A stretch of 64,000 nucleotides of DNA from an uncultured Bacteroidales bacterium (GCA_905235855.1 CAJONE010000004.1:48700-112699), one strand, 5' to 3'; shown: positions 1-9,329, counted from the first letter of the stretch. Numbers and translations are program-made. Notes: generated from the sequence alone by a model not told the origin.

Positions 1-170
1 CGATCGGCAGGGACCTCGCGCTCACACAGCCCACGCACGGACACCGTGTCATCGAACGATTTTAGTGTTTTGACGGTGAATATCATCATCAGTCCCAGCA
101 CAAAGGCCGCGAGGATAATGCTTATCCCCATGATGTAGTTTTTTTTGAACGGTATTTGACTTCCTTTCAT
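1..170 (-). CDS. SIMPL-domain protein, N-terminal part (cut by window edge)
   Basis: Translating leftwards from the ATG at 168-170 gives about 56 codons that run off the window. The start (MKGSQIPFKKNYIMG) is followed by one hydrophobic segment (ISIILAAFVLGLMMIF) and then by VSVRGLCEREVPADR, which resembles the opening of SIMPL (DUF541) domains, where a 'VxVxGxxExxVxAD' strand follows a membrane anchor. It would be an envelope protein with a periplasmic domain. The gene is divergent from the lipoprotein gene at 326. The function of SIMPL proteins is poorly defined, and only the first fifth or so of the protein is visible here. Confidence 0.6.
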   Translation of the reverse strand, partial: MKGSQIPFKKNYIMGISIILAAFVLGLMMIFTVKTLKSFDDTVSVRGLCEREVPAD

Positions 171-325
171 TGTAGTGATGTTTTTATTGTTTTTTATTAT
201 AACGGTACTCCTTGCAGTTTATTGCATTAAAATAATAAACGCCACGAAATAATAAAACGGTTGCCCACAGCGTTAGAATAAAGGTTATGTCAATTAACGA
301 ACACTTTATGCCATTTATTCATGCC

Positions 326-1075
326 ATGAAAAAGCGAACTTTCAGACAATCTGCTGTTTTCTCAACAGTTACAATTCTTGTGGTTGCATTCCTTTTTGCC
401 TCATGCATTGCCTACCGTCCGCAAGTGGTTGAGATGCCTCTGATTCACGAAAAAGGAGAGCTGCAAGTGAACGGCAGCATAGGGTTGAGTGTTCCATTTG
501 GCGACGGGTATATTGGAGCCACGGCATCTTACGGAGCCACTGAATGGCTGGCAGTGCAAGCCCATGCCAACTGGAACGGATCCGCCGGTGGTTACGGACA
601 AGTAGCAACCGGTGCTTTCAAATCATGGAAGAACGCTGTGTTAGAAGGCTACATCGGCTACGGCTATGGCGGAAACAACTGGAACGACAAGAACAACGGG
701 CGTATGTTCACCGCACGCTACCATTTGCCATTCGCACAAGCCGACTTCGGCTGGGCCGGACTCGCCAACGGCCACATAGACCTCGGTGTTGGAGTTAAAG
801 CCGGTTGCATGTTGCCAAACATAGTAAACACCAAGTCCGCCACCGAAAGCACTCCCGAAAGCGTTATGCGCTCAACCAGTCCGGTAGCATTGCTGGAGCC
901 ACAGCTGTTTTTCCGTGTGGGCGGAAAACGACTCAAATGGACACTGAACGTCGGTTACTGCCATCTTTGGGGCGACGGTTCCAACGGAGAGCCTTTTGCC
1001 AACACCCAAGCCATCTATATGCCATTCACCGTGAACACAGGCATTACATACGACTTTAACGTGACAAACAAATAG
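326..1075 (+). CDS. outer-membrane lipoprotein of unknown function
   Basis: About 249 residues. I chose the ATG at 326 instead of the ORF-track start at 287 because it puts a basic n-region (MKKRTFRQ) directly before a hydrophobic stretch and a lipobox (LFASC), which is a type II signal peptide. The mature part is rich in Gly, Tyr and Trp and has alternating short hydrophobic strands (IGLSVPFGDGYIGATASYG; LNVGYCHLWGDG; TGITYDFNV), as expected for a small beta-barrel or beta-sandwich surface protein. I recognise no enzymatic motif. It is the first gene of a plus-strand run continuing to 8089. Function unknown. Confidence 0.75.
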   Translation: MKKRTFRQSAVFSTVTILVVAFLFASCIAYRPQVVEMPLIHEKGELQVNGSIGLSVPFGDGYIGATASYGATEWLAVQAHANWNGSAGGYGQVATGAFKSWKNAVLEGYIGYGYGGNNWNDKNNGRMFTARYHLPFAQADFGWAGLANGHIDLGVGVKAGCMLPNIVNTKSATESTPESVMRSTSPVALLEPQLFFRVGGKRLKWTLNVGYCHLWGDGSNGEPFANTQAIYMPFTVNTGITYDFNVTNK

Positions 1076-1147
1076 CAGGCCTTTCGGTTGTTGTGTCATA
1101 TACAGACTGCCTGCTCATATCGACCTGTAATTTTAACCATATTTCAC

Positions 1148-2067
1148 ATGAAACCTGGAGTCATCGTGTTGGCATTGCTGCTGATGACCGCCGGCGGCAC
1201 ATCGGCGCAAGAGACATATACATACACTTCACACGGCACACAAGAGATGAAACTCGACATCTACAGGCCCGCCAAACCACGTCCCGACCACGCCACTGTG
1301 GTTTACGTTTTTGGCGGCGGATTTGTGCTGGGAGCCCGCAACGACAGCACAGCAACTCGATGCTGCCGACTGCTTGCCGAGCAGGGGTTCACAGCCGTCT
1401 CAATCGACTACCGCCTGTGGCTACGGCGTATGAGCAGAGACAGCATCAAATGGACAAAAGTGCTTACCTATTTCGACAGTGCCATACGCGTTGCGACCGA
1501 GGACTGCTGCGCAGCACTGCGCTATCTGATCGACAACAGCGACCGGCTTGCAATTAATTCTGACAAAATAATACTTACTGGCAACAGTGCTGGAGCCGTG
1601 ACAGTGCTACAGACCGACTACTGCCGTGCCAATTCGCGTGCCGAAGCCTCTGTATTGCCCAAGGGCTGGAAACCGGCAGCCGTGATACCCTACGCCGGCG
1701 CGGTGTATGAGACACACGGCAAACTGAAGTACGCAACACCACCAGCACCCACATGTTTTTTTCATGGCACCGAGGACAAAATTGTGTTTTATCGCACTTT
1801 CCACCTCTGCAAACACCGACTGGCAGGAGCCTCATGGCTTGTGAAACTTTCAAGAAAAACCGCTACCCGCATTGGATTATGCGCTTCAAAGGCCGCGGCC
1901 ACGAGGTGGCTGGCTATCTGCCCGACACAATGCAAGAGTTCGAAGCGTTTGTCGACGCAGCCCTGGCAGGACGCGTAACTTATTATGACGCGACCTGCGA
2001 AGACGAAGCTCTAAAGCCCAACAAATGGACCAAGATGAACATAATCCAACTTTATACCGGCAAATAA
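1148..2067 (+). pseudogene. alpha/beta-hydrolase (esterase) with an internal frameshift
   Basis: The ORF starting at ATG 1148 has a signal peptide (MKPGVIVLALLLMTAGGTSAQ) and a carboxylesterase/BD-FAE-like fold: an oxyanion-type 'VFGGGF', the nucleophile elbow GNSAG, and the acidic residue in FHGTEDKIV. Around 1836-1846 the homology moves to another frame. The first frame degenerates (LSRKTATR...), while the frame of the ORF-track entry 1753-2067 continues naturally with ETFKKNRYPHW and RGHEVAG, which supplies the catalytic His. One base appears to be missing near the 'cttgtgaaact' sequence. Both parts together match one normal secreted esterase of about 305 residues. As written, the product would lack its catalytic His. 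It is followed after 4 bases by the AI-2E-family gene. The frameshift could be real or a sequencing error. Confidence 0.75.
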
Positions 2068-2071
2068 CCAC

Positions 2072-3226
2072 ATGGAAGCAAACCACAACATAAACAAACT
2101 TGCGGGGCTCACCATCAAACTTGCCGCAGGTGTGGCGATAGTGGCCTTTTGCTGGTTTTTCAGAACGGTTTTGCTTTATCTGGTATTGGCTTTTGTCGTA
2201 TCGCTCATCGGAATGCCCATTATGCGACTCCTCCGCAGAGTACGGTACAAACGTCTCTACATACCCGAATGGGTTGCCGCCATACTTACGATAGTCATAA
2301 TAATTGGTTTTGTGATGCTCACTTTCACACGCATTGTGCCCATGTTTGTCGACATCGTGCGCGATGCGACAGCACTCAATATAACTAATTTATCGAGCAG
2401 CGAACTTATAGACAACCTGAACCAATGGATGAAAGATGTATTCCCCTCGTTAGGCGACAATTTCGACGTGACAGCAGTTGCTTCGCAAAAGCTGAAAGAT
2501 TTGGTAAGTGTCAGCGGTGTCAGCGGCTTTGTGGGATCGGTAGCATCGGCAGTATCGACTGCCTTCGTTGGTTTTTTTGCAGTAATATTCATTTCGTTTT
2601 TCTTTATCAAGGACGACCGTCTGTTCGACCGTATCGTATGCGCGCTTGTTTCCGATAAAAACGAGGCATCAGTCGTAGAGATGCTTGAGGATGTCAAGAG
2701 GCTGCTTTCGCGCTATTTTCTTGGGCTGGTGATCGAAATGGTAGGCATCGCACTGATTGACTGGCTCGGACTGTGGCTTATCGCCCGGCTCGATTTTGGC
2801 TATGCCGTAGGAATAGCATTCTTTGCCGGGGTTATGAACATCATACCCTACGTTGGACCACTCATTGGTGAGGTGGTGGGAGTGCTACTCGGCGTAATCT
2901 TGAAACTTGGAATGGGAGCCGGACTTGACGTGAACGTTTGGATTTTCGCCCTCATCATATTGGCCGTCATGCTTTTCGCCCAATTCATCGACAACACACT
3001 GATGCAACCGCTAATCTACTCAACCAGCATTAAGGCGCACCCCCTTGAGATATTCCTCGTGCTACTGATGGCTGGCCACATTGGCGGAATGTTCGGAATG
3101 CTAATGGCCATTCCTGCCTATACAGTGCTGCGCCTTGTGGCCGTCAGGTTCTTCTACAATTTCAAACCGATACAGCGTCTCGTGCCACAAAGAGACGAAA
3201 AAGACAACACAAACAACAAAACATAA
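2072..3226 (+). CDS. AI-2E family transporter (PerM/YdiK type)
   Basis: 384 residues and strongly hydrophobic. A pair of helices near the N-terminus (KLAAGVAIVAFCWFFRTVLLYLVLAFVVSLIG) and a third (VAAILTIVIIIGFVML) are followed by a soluble insert (about residues 95-160) and a C-terminal helical bundle. The bundle contains NIIPYVGPLIG, the best conserved motif of the family, and a late FAQFIDNTLMQPLI segment. Members are inner-membrane permeases. Some export autoinducer-2, others act as Na+/H+ antiporters, so the substrate cannot be inferred. It sits 4 bases after the esterase stop and 10 bases before the ASCH gene, so co-transcription is likely. Confidence 0.85.
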   Translation: MEANHNINKLAGLTIKLAAGVAIVAFCWFFRTVLLYLVLAFVVSLIGMPIMRLLRRVRYKRLYIPEWVAAILTIVIIIGFVMLTFTRIVPMFVDIVRDATALNITNLSSSELIDNLNQWMKDVFPSLGDNFDVTAVASQKLKDLVSVSGVSGFVGSVASAVSTAFVGFFAVIFISFFFIKDDRLFDRIVCALVSDKNEASVVEMLEDVKRLLSRYFLGLVIEMVGIALIDWLGLWLIARLDFGYAVGIAFFAGVMNIIPYVGPLIGEVVGVLLGVILKLGMGAGLDVNVWIFALIILAVMLFAQFIDNTLMQPLIYSTSIKAHPLEIFLVLLMAGHIGGMFGMLMAIPAYTVLRLVAVRFFYNFKPIQRLVPQRDEKDNTNNKT

Positions 3227-3236
3227 AAAACATATA

Positions 3237-3686
3237 ATGCACATGAAATGTTTAGCCATCCGGCAACCTTGGGCAATGCTTGTAGCCTGCGGCATCAAAG
3301 ATGTCGAGAACCGAAATGCAATGATACCGCCGTGCAAACGATTCCTGATAGCAGCGAGCGTCACACGAGACGCCAAAGACCTTAGAGATTGTTTCGACAG
3401 CCACGGATACAATCTCATAACAAACTACATTAAAAAGGGTATCCTGCCGCCCTATGAGCAGTGGCCCACAGGAGCAATCATAGGATGGGTAGACATAGAC
3501 CGTGTGACCCATGACTATGTTGACTCGCCATGGGCTGCCAACGACGGTATAATGTATGTGCTTAAAAACGCACACTTGTTCGACACACCAATCTACGGGA
3601 AAAATAAAGCCACCCCGTTTTTCTACAACGTGGAAGGGATTGACGAAAACCACCTTCCACCGTCGCACGTAGTCAAACTGAGATAA
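3237..3686 (+). CDS. ASCH-domain protein
   Basis: About 149 residues from the ATG at 3237 (the ORF track starts further upstream, inside the previous gene; an in-frame ATG at 3243 is also possible). The start MHMKCLAIRQPWAMLVACGIKDVENR is the classic ASCH opening: a beta-strand, 'RQPWA', then 'GxKxxExR'. ASCH domains form a PUA-like beta-barrel and are thought to bind RNA or modified nucleotides; the GxKxxExR cleft is the proposed binding site. The fold spans the whole protein. It lies between a permease gene and a U32 gene, and the U32 family includes RNA-hydroxylation factors, so a link with RNA modification is possible but unproven. Confidence 0.8.
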   Translation: MHMKCLAIRQPWAMLVACGIKDVENRNAMIPPCKRFLIAASVTRDAKDLRDCFDSHGYNLITNYIKKGILPPYEQWPTGAIIGWVDIDRVTHDYVDSPWAANDGIMYVLKNAHLFDTPIYGKNKATPFFYNVEGIDENHLPPSHVVKLR

Positions 3687-3713
3687 TTCACCAATAGTCC
3701 AAAAAATCCACAC

Positions 3714-4985
3714 TTGAAAGCTCAAGACATCAAAACACGGCAAAAGGTCGAGATTATGGCTCCTGTTGGGTCGTACGAGTCGCTTATGGCGGCTGTTCAG
3801 GCTGGTGCCGACTCGGTTTATTTCGGCGTGGGCAAACTCAACATGCGCTCGCGCTCGGCTAACAACTTCACCCTCGACGATATGCAACGGTTGGCCGACA
3901 TAGCACACTCGCACAGCGTAAGGTCGTATCTAACCGTAAACACAATCATCTACGACGACGAGATTGACGAAATGCACGCCATAATCGACAAGGCACGTGA
4001 AGTGGGAATAAGCGCAATCATAGCATCCGACTTTGCAGTGATGGAATACGCCCGCACAACCGGTATAGAAATCCATGCCTCGACGCAGTGCAACATATCC
4101 AATCTCGAGGCTGTGCGCTACTATTCACGCTTTGCCGATGTGGTGGTGACCGCCCGCGAGCTTTCCCTCCGCCAGGTGGCGGACATCACAAAAGCCATAT
4201 CCGAACAGGACATACGCGGCCCCAAAGGCGACTTGGTGCAGGTGGAGGTCTTTGCTCACGGGGCTCTCTGTATGTCGGTGTCAGGCAAATGCTACCTGAG
4301 CCTCGACAACTGCAACTATTCGGCCAATCGCGGTGCCTGCCTCCAACTATGCCGCAGGCAATATCTGGTCAAAGACCTCGAATCAGACATCGAACTAGTT
4401 GTAGACAACAAATATATCATGTCGCCCAAAGACCTCTGCACCATAGGTTTCCTCGACAAGATAGTGAAAGCCGGGGTTCGTGTCTTGAAGATAGAAGGCC
4501 GGGGTCGGAGTGCCGACTATGTGCAAACGGTTGTCACCTGCTACCGAGAGGCACTACAGGCCATCGAGTCGAACCGCTATACCCCGCAACTGATAGAAGA
4601 GCTCACCGAAAGGCTACGCACCGTATTCAACCGCGGCTTTTGGGACGGATACTACTTGGGGCGCAAATTGGGCGAATGGGCTAATCGATACGGCTCGCAG
4701 GCCACGGAAAAAAAAGTGTTTCTCGGTCCTGTGACCAACTGGTTCAACCGTATAGGCGTTGCCGAGGCACGACTACAGACCGCCGAGACACTATCCGTTG
4801 GTGATGAAATAATGGCGACAGGTCAAACCACAGGCGTTTATCGCGGCACCGTAAACGAACTGCGTCTCGACAAAGGCAATGTAACTACCGTAAGGCAGGG
4901 AGACGTTTTCAGTTTCAAGACAGATACACCTATCCACCGTGGCGACAAACTGTATAAGGTGGTCAAGATTGTCGACGAGTTCTGA
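3714..4985 (+). CDS. U32 family protein (peptidase U32 / TrhP-like)
   Basis: 423 residues from a TTG start at 3714; the next in-frame ATG (3756) would cut into the first strand of the conserved core, VEIMAPVGSYESLMAAVQAG, so the TTG is preferred. The family signature is clear: EVFAHGALCMSVSGKC followed by NRGACLQLCRRQY, giving the conserved cysteines. Although named peptidases, characterised bacterial members of this length (TrhP/YegQ) work in hydroxylation of uridine 34 in tRNA, probably with an Fe-S cluster held by those cysteines. The C-terminal 80 residues form a small beta-barrel typical of the short form. A role in tRNA modification is inferred from the family; true proteolysis is less likely. 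Confidence 0.82.
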   Translation: MKAQDIKTRQKVEIMAPVGSYESLMAAVQAGADSVYFGVGKLNMRSRSANNFTLDDMQRLADIAHSHSVRSYLTVNTIIYDDEIDEMHAIIDKAREVGISAIIASDFAVMEYARTTGIEIHASTQCNISNLEAVRYYSRFADVVVTARELSLRQVADITKAISEQDIRGPKGDLVQVEVFAHGALCMSVSGKCYLSLDNCNYSANRGACLQLCRRQYLVKDLESDIELVVDNKYIMSPKDLCTIGFLDKIVKAGVRVLKIEGRGRSADYVQTVVTCYREALQAIESNRYTPQLIEELTERLRTVFNRGFWDGYYLGRKLGEWANRYGSQATEKKVFLGPVTNWFNRIGVAEARLQTAETLSVGDEIMATGQTTGVYRGTVNELRLDKGNVTTVRQGDVFSFKTDTPIHRGDKLYKVVKIVDEF

Positions 4986-5025
4986 TCACATCCAAAAAGC
5001 AAACCCACTACACCCACTTCTCCAA

Positions 5026-5922
5026 ATGATTTTTATCCCCCAACACCAATACTCCGACATTATATTCGCTTTCCGAGCTGACTGCGCAAAATATCTGACC
5101 ACCGAGGACACATACCTGTCAAACGGCTGGACAATATGGCAAATACAAGACGGCGAAATCGAATACAGCATAGCAGGCGAGTTGAGGCACGGTTACGCTC
5201 AACACATACTGATTTTCGCGCCGCAGGACAAAATCCGTGTCCACAGCTTCACCAACAAACTGCAACTCGCGGTTCTCTGCATACCCCAATTGCTAATGAA
5301 CAGCGCTATGCGTACCGACACCTACAAGGAAAAACTGCTCATACTTCCTTTTATTCTGAAGCAACGAGATGGAATCGATATGCACCACGCCGAACTGAAC
5401 GAGAAAACCCGCAATGAAATAGACTACTTGTTTGGCATGATAATAGACCGAGTACCGCCTGCCGCCTCCTTGTCCTCTGTCGAGATTGTCATCCCCCTTA
5501 TCGAGGCACTGATTCTTATGATAATCGAAAACCTCGGCGTACCACACAACGCCATCCGTCCGGAGTCGCATATGGAGAAGATGGCCACAGATTTTATGGT
5601 GTCGCTTCAGGGCAATTATATCGAGCACCAGGATGTGGCGTTCTACGCGGCTCAATCGTGCGTTTCGGTCAAGTATTTCACCGCCGTTATCAAAAGCCTC
5701 ACCTCCGCCACTCCCGTCGAGTGGATAAGCCGTATGCTCACCACGCGTGCACGCGAACTGCTCTGGCTTACGGACAGAACGGTGAACGACATATCCGACG
5801 AACTGAGATTCTCATCGCCATCCGTTTTTATCCGTTTTTTTCACCGACGTACAGGCTTCACCCCGAAACAGTACAAATCACTGCTACAAAAAAAACACAC
5901 CCACCCCAAAAAATCAGATTAA
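5026..5922 (+). CDS. AraC family transcriptional regulator
   Basis: About 298 residues from the ATG at 5026 (the longer ORF runs back into the U32 gene). The N-terminal 150 residues look like a cupin-type sensor domain (GEIEYSIAGELRHGYAQHILIFAP). The C-terminal 100 residues form the double helix-turn-helix of AraC/XylS proteins: VAFYAAQSCVSVKYFTAVIK for the first and VNDISDELRFSSPSVFIRFFHRRTGFTP for the second. The ligand is unknown. It lies 40 bases upstream of the S46 peptidase gene in the same direction, so it may control that gene or be co-transcribed with it. Confidence 0.88.
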   Translation: MIFIPQHQYSDIIFAFRADCAKYLTTEDTYLSNGWTIWQIQDGEIEYSIAGELRHGYAQHILIFAPQDKIRVHSFTNKLQLAVLCIPQLLMNSAMRTDTYKEKLLILPFILKQRDGIDMHHAELNEKTRNEIDYLFGMIIDRVPPAASLSSVEIVIPLIEALILMIIENLGVPHNAIRPESHMEKMATDFMVSLQGNYIEHQDVAFYAAQSCVSVKYFTAVIKSLTSATPVEWISRMLTTRARELLWLTDRTVNDISDELRFSSPSVFIRFFHRRTGFTPKQYKSLLQKKHTHPKKSD

Positions 5923-5962
5923 ACAAAAGGCCAACAAGTAAAACATTCAAAATCCAACCATT

Positions 5963-8089
5963 ATGACAAAAATAAGATTATCGACAGCAATAATCAGCTT
6001 ATGCATTCCGCTGCTAACACTGGCCGACGAGGGGATGTGGATTCCGATGCTACTCGGGCGCAACGAAGCCGATATGCAACGAGCCGGCATGCGCATCAGC
6101 GCGAAAGACATCTACGATATCAATAACGCCTGTCTAAAAGATGCCGTGGTGCTCTTCGGTGGCGGCTGCACGGGAGAGTATGTCTCCAGCCAGGGGCTGC
6201 TGCTTACCAACCACCACTGTGGCTATTCGTTCATAGTACGCCACAGCACTGTTGCCAACGACTACCTTACCCACGGCTTTTGGGCGGAGCGTCTCGAGCA
6301 GGAGATACCGTGTCCTGGCTTGAGCGTCACACGGTTGGTAAGAATGGAGGACGTAACCTCACAAGTGCTTGAAGGAGTGAGCGAAAAAGACGATGAGCAA
6401 ACACGCGAATCAAAGATTGAAGAGAATACGGACAGAGTGATAAAGCAGGCCATAAGCGGCACCCACTATAAGGCAGTCATAAAACCATTCTACTATGGAA
6501 ACCAATACTTTATGTATGTCAATGAAGTATTTACCGATGTGAGGCTTGTTGGGGCGCCGCCATCAAACATAGGCAAGTTCGGAGGTGACACCGACAACTG
6601 GATGTGGCCACGTCACACCGGCGACTTCTCGATGTTTCGTGTCTATGCAGACAAAGACGGCAAACCAGCTGATTTTTCCAAAGACAATATACCATACCGC
6701 CCGCTGAAGCATCTCACCATCTCGCTCAAAGGGGTTGACGAAGGCGACTTTACCTTTGTCTTTGGCTATCCAGGCACAACGAAACGCTACGTGACACACG
6801 ACGAGGTTGATCTGGCAGCCAATGCCGAGAACCCCGTTCGCATAGCAATGCGCGATATAAGACTAAAACACTATAAAAAAGCAATGGAGCAGTCACCCAA
6901 GCAGCGCCTGCGCTATGCCTCAAAAGTAGCGTCTATTGCCAACGGCTGGAAAAAATGGCAGGGCGAAAGCCTCGGAATATCACGACTGAAAGGCGTGGAA
7001 CAGAAAAAAGAGCAGGAAAAGGCGTTTCGCGACTGGGCAAAAAACAATCCTCAATATGCCAAAGTGCTTGACGAGCTGGAACACAGCTACCGTAACCTTA
7101 AGCCTGTCGAATTAGAATGGGTCTACTTCAATGAGGCCTTGATGGCATCGGACTTTATGGTACGCACACATCTGCTGTGGCAAATACAAAACACCACCGA
7201 TTCAGTGAAGGCACAAGAACTCGCCGACAGACTGATTAAGTCGAACGAATCTTACTTTGACGACTTCGAGGAACGCAAAGCCGTGGACAAAGCCATATTT
7301 GTGGAAACCTTCATTGAAATGTGGAAAGCAGGCTACGCCAAATTCTTTACAAAGGGCACTACAACACCAGAAGTGCGCAACGAGCTGAACAAAATATACG
7401 ACAAATCGATTGTCAACAACCGCGAGAAAATCGAGAAACTACTGCGCGAGATAAACCCCAACAAACATAAAACAATCGGAAACGACCCAGCCGTCAATTT
7501 GTTTGCAAGGGGTTACAACTATACCTACAGCAGTGAAAAAAAGGACAAATACTACGAGGCCAAAGAAAACATCAACCGCCTAATGCGCGAATATGTAAAA
7601 GGACAGATGGAGATGTATCCCGACAGCAACTTTTTCCCTGACGCAAACCTGACCCTACGAGTCACCTATGGACATGTGCAGGGCTTCGAACCGACCGATG
7701 GGGTATACTACAAACCCTACTCCACCCTCGACGGAATAATTGAGAAAGAAAATCCCGATATCTACGACTATGTGGTCGAGCCACGACTGAAAGAACTGTG
7801 GCGCACCAAGGACTACGGACGCTACGCTAACGCCAAAGGCGAGATGCCCGTGGGATTCATAGCCACCAACCACACCACCGGCGGCAACTCGGGTAGCCCT
7901 GTACTCAACGCCGACGGGCAACTGGTGGGCATAAACTTTGACCGCTGCTGGGAGGGCACGATGAGCGACCTGCTGTTCGACCCTAACTATTGCCGCAACA
8001 TTTCACTCGACATCCGCTACTGTCTGTTCATTATCGACAAATTTGCTGGTGCACGCCATTTGGTGGACGAGATGAGCATTGCAGATTGA
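5963..8089 (+). CDS. S46 dipeptidyl-peptidase, probably DPP11 type (Asp/Glu-specific)
   Basis: 708 residues with an N-terminal signal peptide ending around LLTLADEG. The S46 catalytic triad is visible: His85 in LLTNHHCGYS, Asp in WPRHTGDFSMFR, and Ser643 in TTGGNSGSPVLNADGQ. Eighteen residues after the serine comes Arg661 in GINFDRCWEG. In Porphyromonas gingivalis DPP11 the equivalent Arg (Ser655/Arg673, same spacing) gives preference for Asp/Glu at P1, while DPP7 has Gly there. I therefore predict a periplasmic enzyme that removes dipeptides with an acidic second residue from peptides. It is the last gene before a strong bidirectional terminator. This fits an organism that feeds on peptides. 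Confidence 0.9.
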   Translation: MTKIRLSTAIISLCIPLLTLADEGMWIPMLLGRNEADMQRAGMRISAKDIYDINNACLKDAVVLFGGGCTGEYVSSQGLLLTNHHCGYSFIVRHSTVANDYLTHGFWAERLEQEIPCPGLSVTRLVRMEDVTSQVLEGVSEKDDEQTRESKIEENTDRVIKQAISGTHYKAVIKPFYYGNQYFMYVNEVFTDVRLVGAPPSNIGKFGGDTDNWMWPRHTGDFSMFRVYADKDGKPADFSKDNIPYRPLKHLTISLKGVDEGDFTFVFGYPGTTKRYVTHDEVDLAANAENPVRIAMRDIRLKHYKKAMEQSPKQRLRYASKVASIANGWKKWQGESLGISRLKGVEQKKEQEKAFRDWAKNNPQYAKVLDELEHSYRNLKPVELEWVYFNEALMASDFMVRTHLLWQIQNTTDSVKAQELADRLIKSNESYFDDFEERKAVDKAIFVETFIEMWKAGYAKFFTKGTTTPEVRNELNKIYDKSIVNNREKIEKLLREINPNKHKTIGNDPAVNLFARGYNYTYSSEKKDKYYEAKENINRLMREYVKGQMEMYPDSNFFPDANLTLRVTYGHVQGFEPTDGVYYKPYSTLDGIIEKENPDIYDYVVEPRLKELWRTKDYGRYANAKGEMPVGFIATNHTTGGNSGSPVLNADGQLVGINFDRCWEGTMSDLLFDPNYCRNISLDIRYCLFIIDKFAGARHLVDEMSIAD

Positions 8090-8144
8090 AGCGGACGATT
8101 TAGTGCAGTTTTATCAAACTGATCCCGAACATTTCCCACAAAAC

Positions 8145-8174
8145 AAAGCACGGCTACAATTGCGGCCGTGCTTT
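8145..8174. terminator. bidirectional intrinsic terminator between convergent genes
   Basis: A perfect 10-base inverted repeat (AAAGCACGGC and GCCGTGCTTT) with a 10-base loop lies between the converging S46 and flavin reductase-rubredoxin genes. Because the stem ends in AAA/TTT, it can act as a terminator on both strands. Confidence 0.85.
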
Positions 8175-8200
8175 ATTTGCGTTGAGCGGCAAGGGGACTG

Positions 8201-8827
8201 TTACGCCTTGCTGAAATCGCTGCTGGGGTGTTTGCACACGGGGCAGATGAAATTCGCGGGCAGTTGGTCGCCCTCGTATACATAGCCACAAACGTCGCAA
8301 ACCCAATGATGCTTAGCCGAAGAGCTGTCGGCCGGTGACACGGCGGCATCTGGCTTCGGTTTGATGTGCTGCTGGTAATAGGCGTAGGTGACGCTTGGAG
8401 AATCACTGAGTACCTGCGCATCCATCACACGGGCTATGAACATGGTGTGGGAGCCGAGATCGATAGACTTGGTCACAACGCACTGAAAGCAGGCGTTGAT
8501 AAACTTGGGTAGACAGAGAAGACCGTTGGCTGTACGGAGTTCTTGCTGACAATGCGCAAACTTATCGATTGTTCGTCCACTTTGGAAGCCGAAATGTTCG
8601 AAAGGTTTCATCGTGGCCTCTTCGCACAAAGGACAAAGGTTGAATTTGGCCGTGCGGATAATCATGTCGTGGGTCAGGTTCTGCTTATTTACACAGATCA
8701 TTAATTGCAATGGGTCACTGGTTAGCTGCTGTGCAACGTTGATTATACAGGCGTTGTCCCTGTCGCCGTGTCGGGCGATGAGCACATAAAGGCCATAGCT
8801 GATTTTGTGTAATGCGGGTGTATCCAT
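8201..8827 (-). CDS. flavin reductase-like domain fused to rubredoxin
   Basis: 208 residues. Residues 1-150 resemble the FMN-binding flavin reductase fold (ISYGLYVLIARHGDRDNACIINVAQQLTSDP; FEHFGFQSGRTIDKF), and the C-terminus is a rubredoxin with two CxxC pairs (WVCDVCGYVYEGD and FICPVCKHPSSDF). This is the arrangement of high-molecular-weight rubredoxins in anaerobes, which pass electrons from NAD(P)H to rubredoxin-dependent oxygen or NO reductases. The protein is cytoplasmic (no signal peptide). It is the last gene of the metal efflux operon, 22 bases after the NUDIX gene and just before the terminator. The partner oxidase is not in the window. Confidence 0.87.
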   Translation of the reverse strand: MDTPALHKISYGLYVLIARHGDRDNACIINVAQQLTSDPLQLMICVNKQNLTHDMIIRTAKFNLCPLCEEATMKPFEHFGFQSGRTIDKFAHCQQELRTANGLLCLPKFINACFQCVVTKSIDLGSHTMFIARVMDAQVLSDSPSVTYAYYQQHIKPKPDAAVSPADSSSAKHHWVCDVCGYVYEGDQLPANFICPVCKHPSSDFSKA

Positions 8828-8849
8828 TTTGAGGTGTTGAAAAGCCGAA

Positions 8850-9329
8850 TCAAAGTTTCAAAGGAATATCGTTGCCATCAAGACGAGCGGATACAAGGTC
8901 GTCACCCCGATAGACAAGCTTTAACGAGAAGAACGGTCTCGCATCGTCCATTATAAGCCGCAAAAATATGCGGTCGCCAGTCCATAACTGCAAATCGAAG
9001 ACTTGCTGCTTGTCAATCCATTGCAGGTCGCCCTCATTGCAGTCGGAAAGGTTGCCGATCCATTGGTCGGACGTAAAGAGATGCATATATTCGCACGGCC
9101 AAATGTCCGATATGAAAGTCACGATTCCACGGTAGCGCCAGCTGATGATTTCAAGGCCGGTCTCCTCTCGCACCTCGCGTAGCATACACTCGTCGGGACT
9201 CTCGTTTTCCTCACACTTGCCGCCCACGCCAATCCATTTGCCCTGCGAGGCATCATGAGCTTTTTTAATGCGGTGCAGCATAAGATATTGCCCGTCACGT
9301 TCGATATAGCATAGCGTTGTCTGTTTCAT
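8850..9329 (-). CDS. NUDIX hydrolase (MutT / 8-oxo-dGTP diphosphatase-like)
   Basis: 159 residues. A perfect NUDIX box is visible around residues 37-59: GKCEENESPDECMLREVREE then TGL (Gx5Ex7REVxEExGL). The start MKQTTLCYIERDGQYLMLHR and the WIGVGG strand are typical of the MTH1/MutT-like subfamily in Bacteroidota and Firmicutes, which remove oxidised purine nucleotides; the exact substrate cannot be fixed from sequence. Its ATG overlaps the stop codon of the upstream C10 protease gene (ATGA), which suggests translational coupling. The company of metal efflux and rubredoxin genes fits a role in oxidative damage control. Confidence 0.88.
   Translation of the reverse strand: MKQTTLCYIERDGQYLMLHRIKKAHDASQGKWIGVGGKCEENESPDECMLREVREETGLEIISWRYRGIVTFISDIWPCEYMHLFTSDQWIGNLSDCNEGDLQWIDKQQVFDLQLWTGDRIFLRLIMDDARPFFSLKLVYRGDDLVSARLDGNDIPLKL

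Noticed and set aside
3252-3914. 220-codon minus-strand ORF over ASCH and U32 genes
   Set aside because: Antisense to two recognisable protein families; no own domain.
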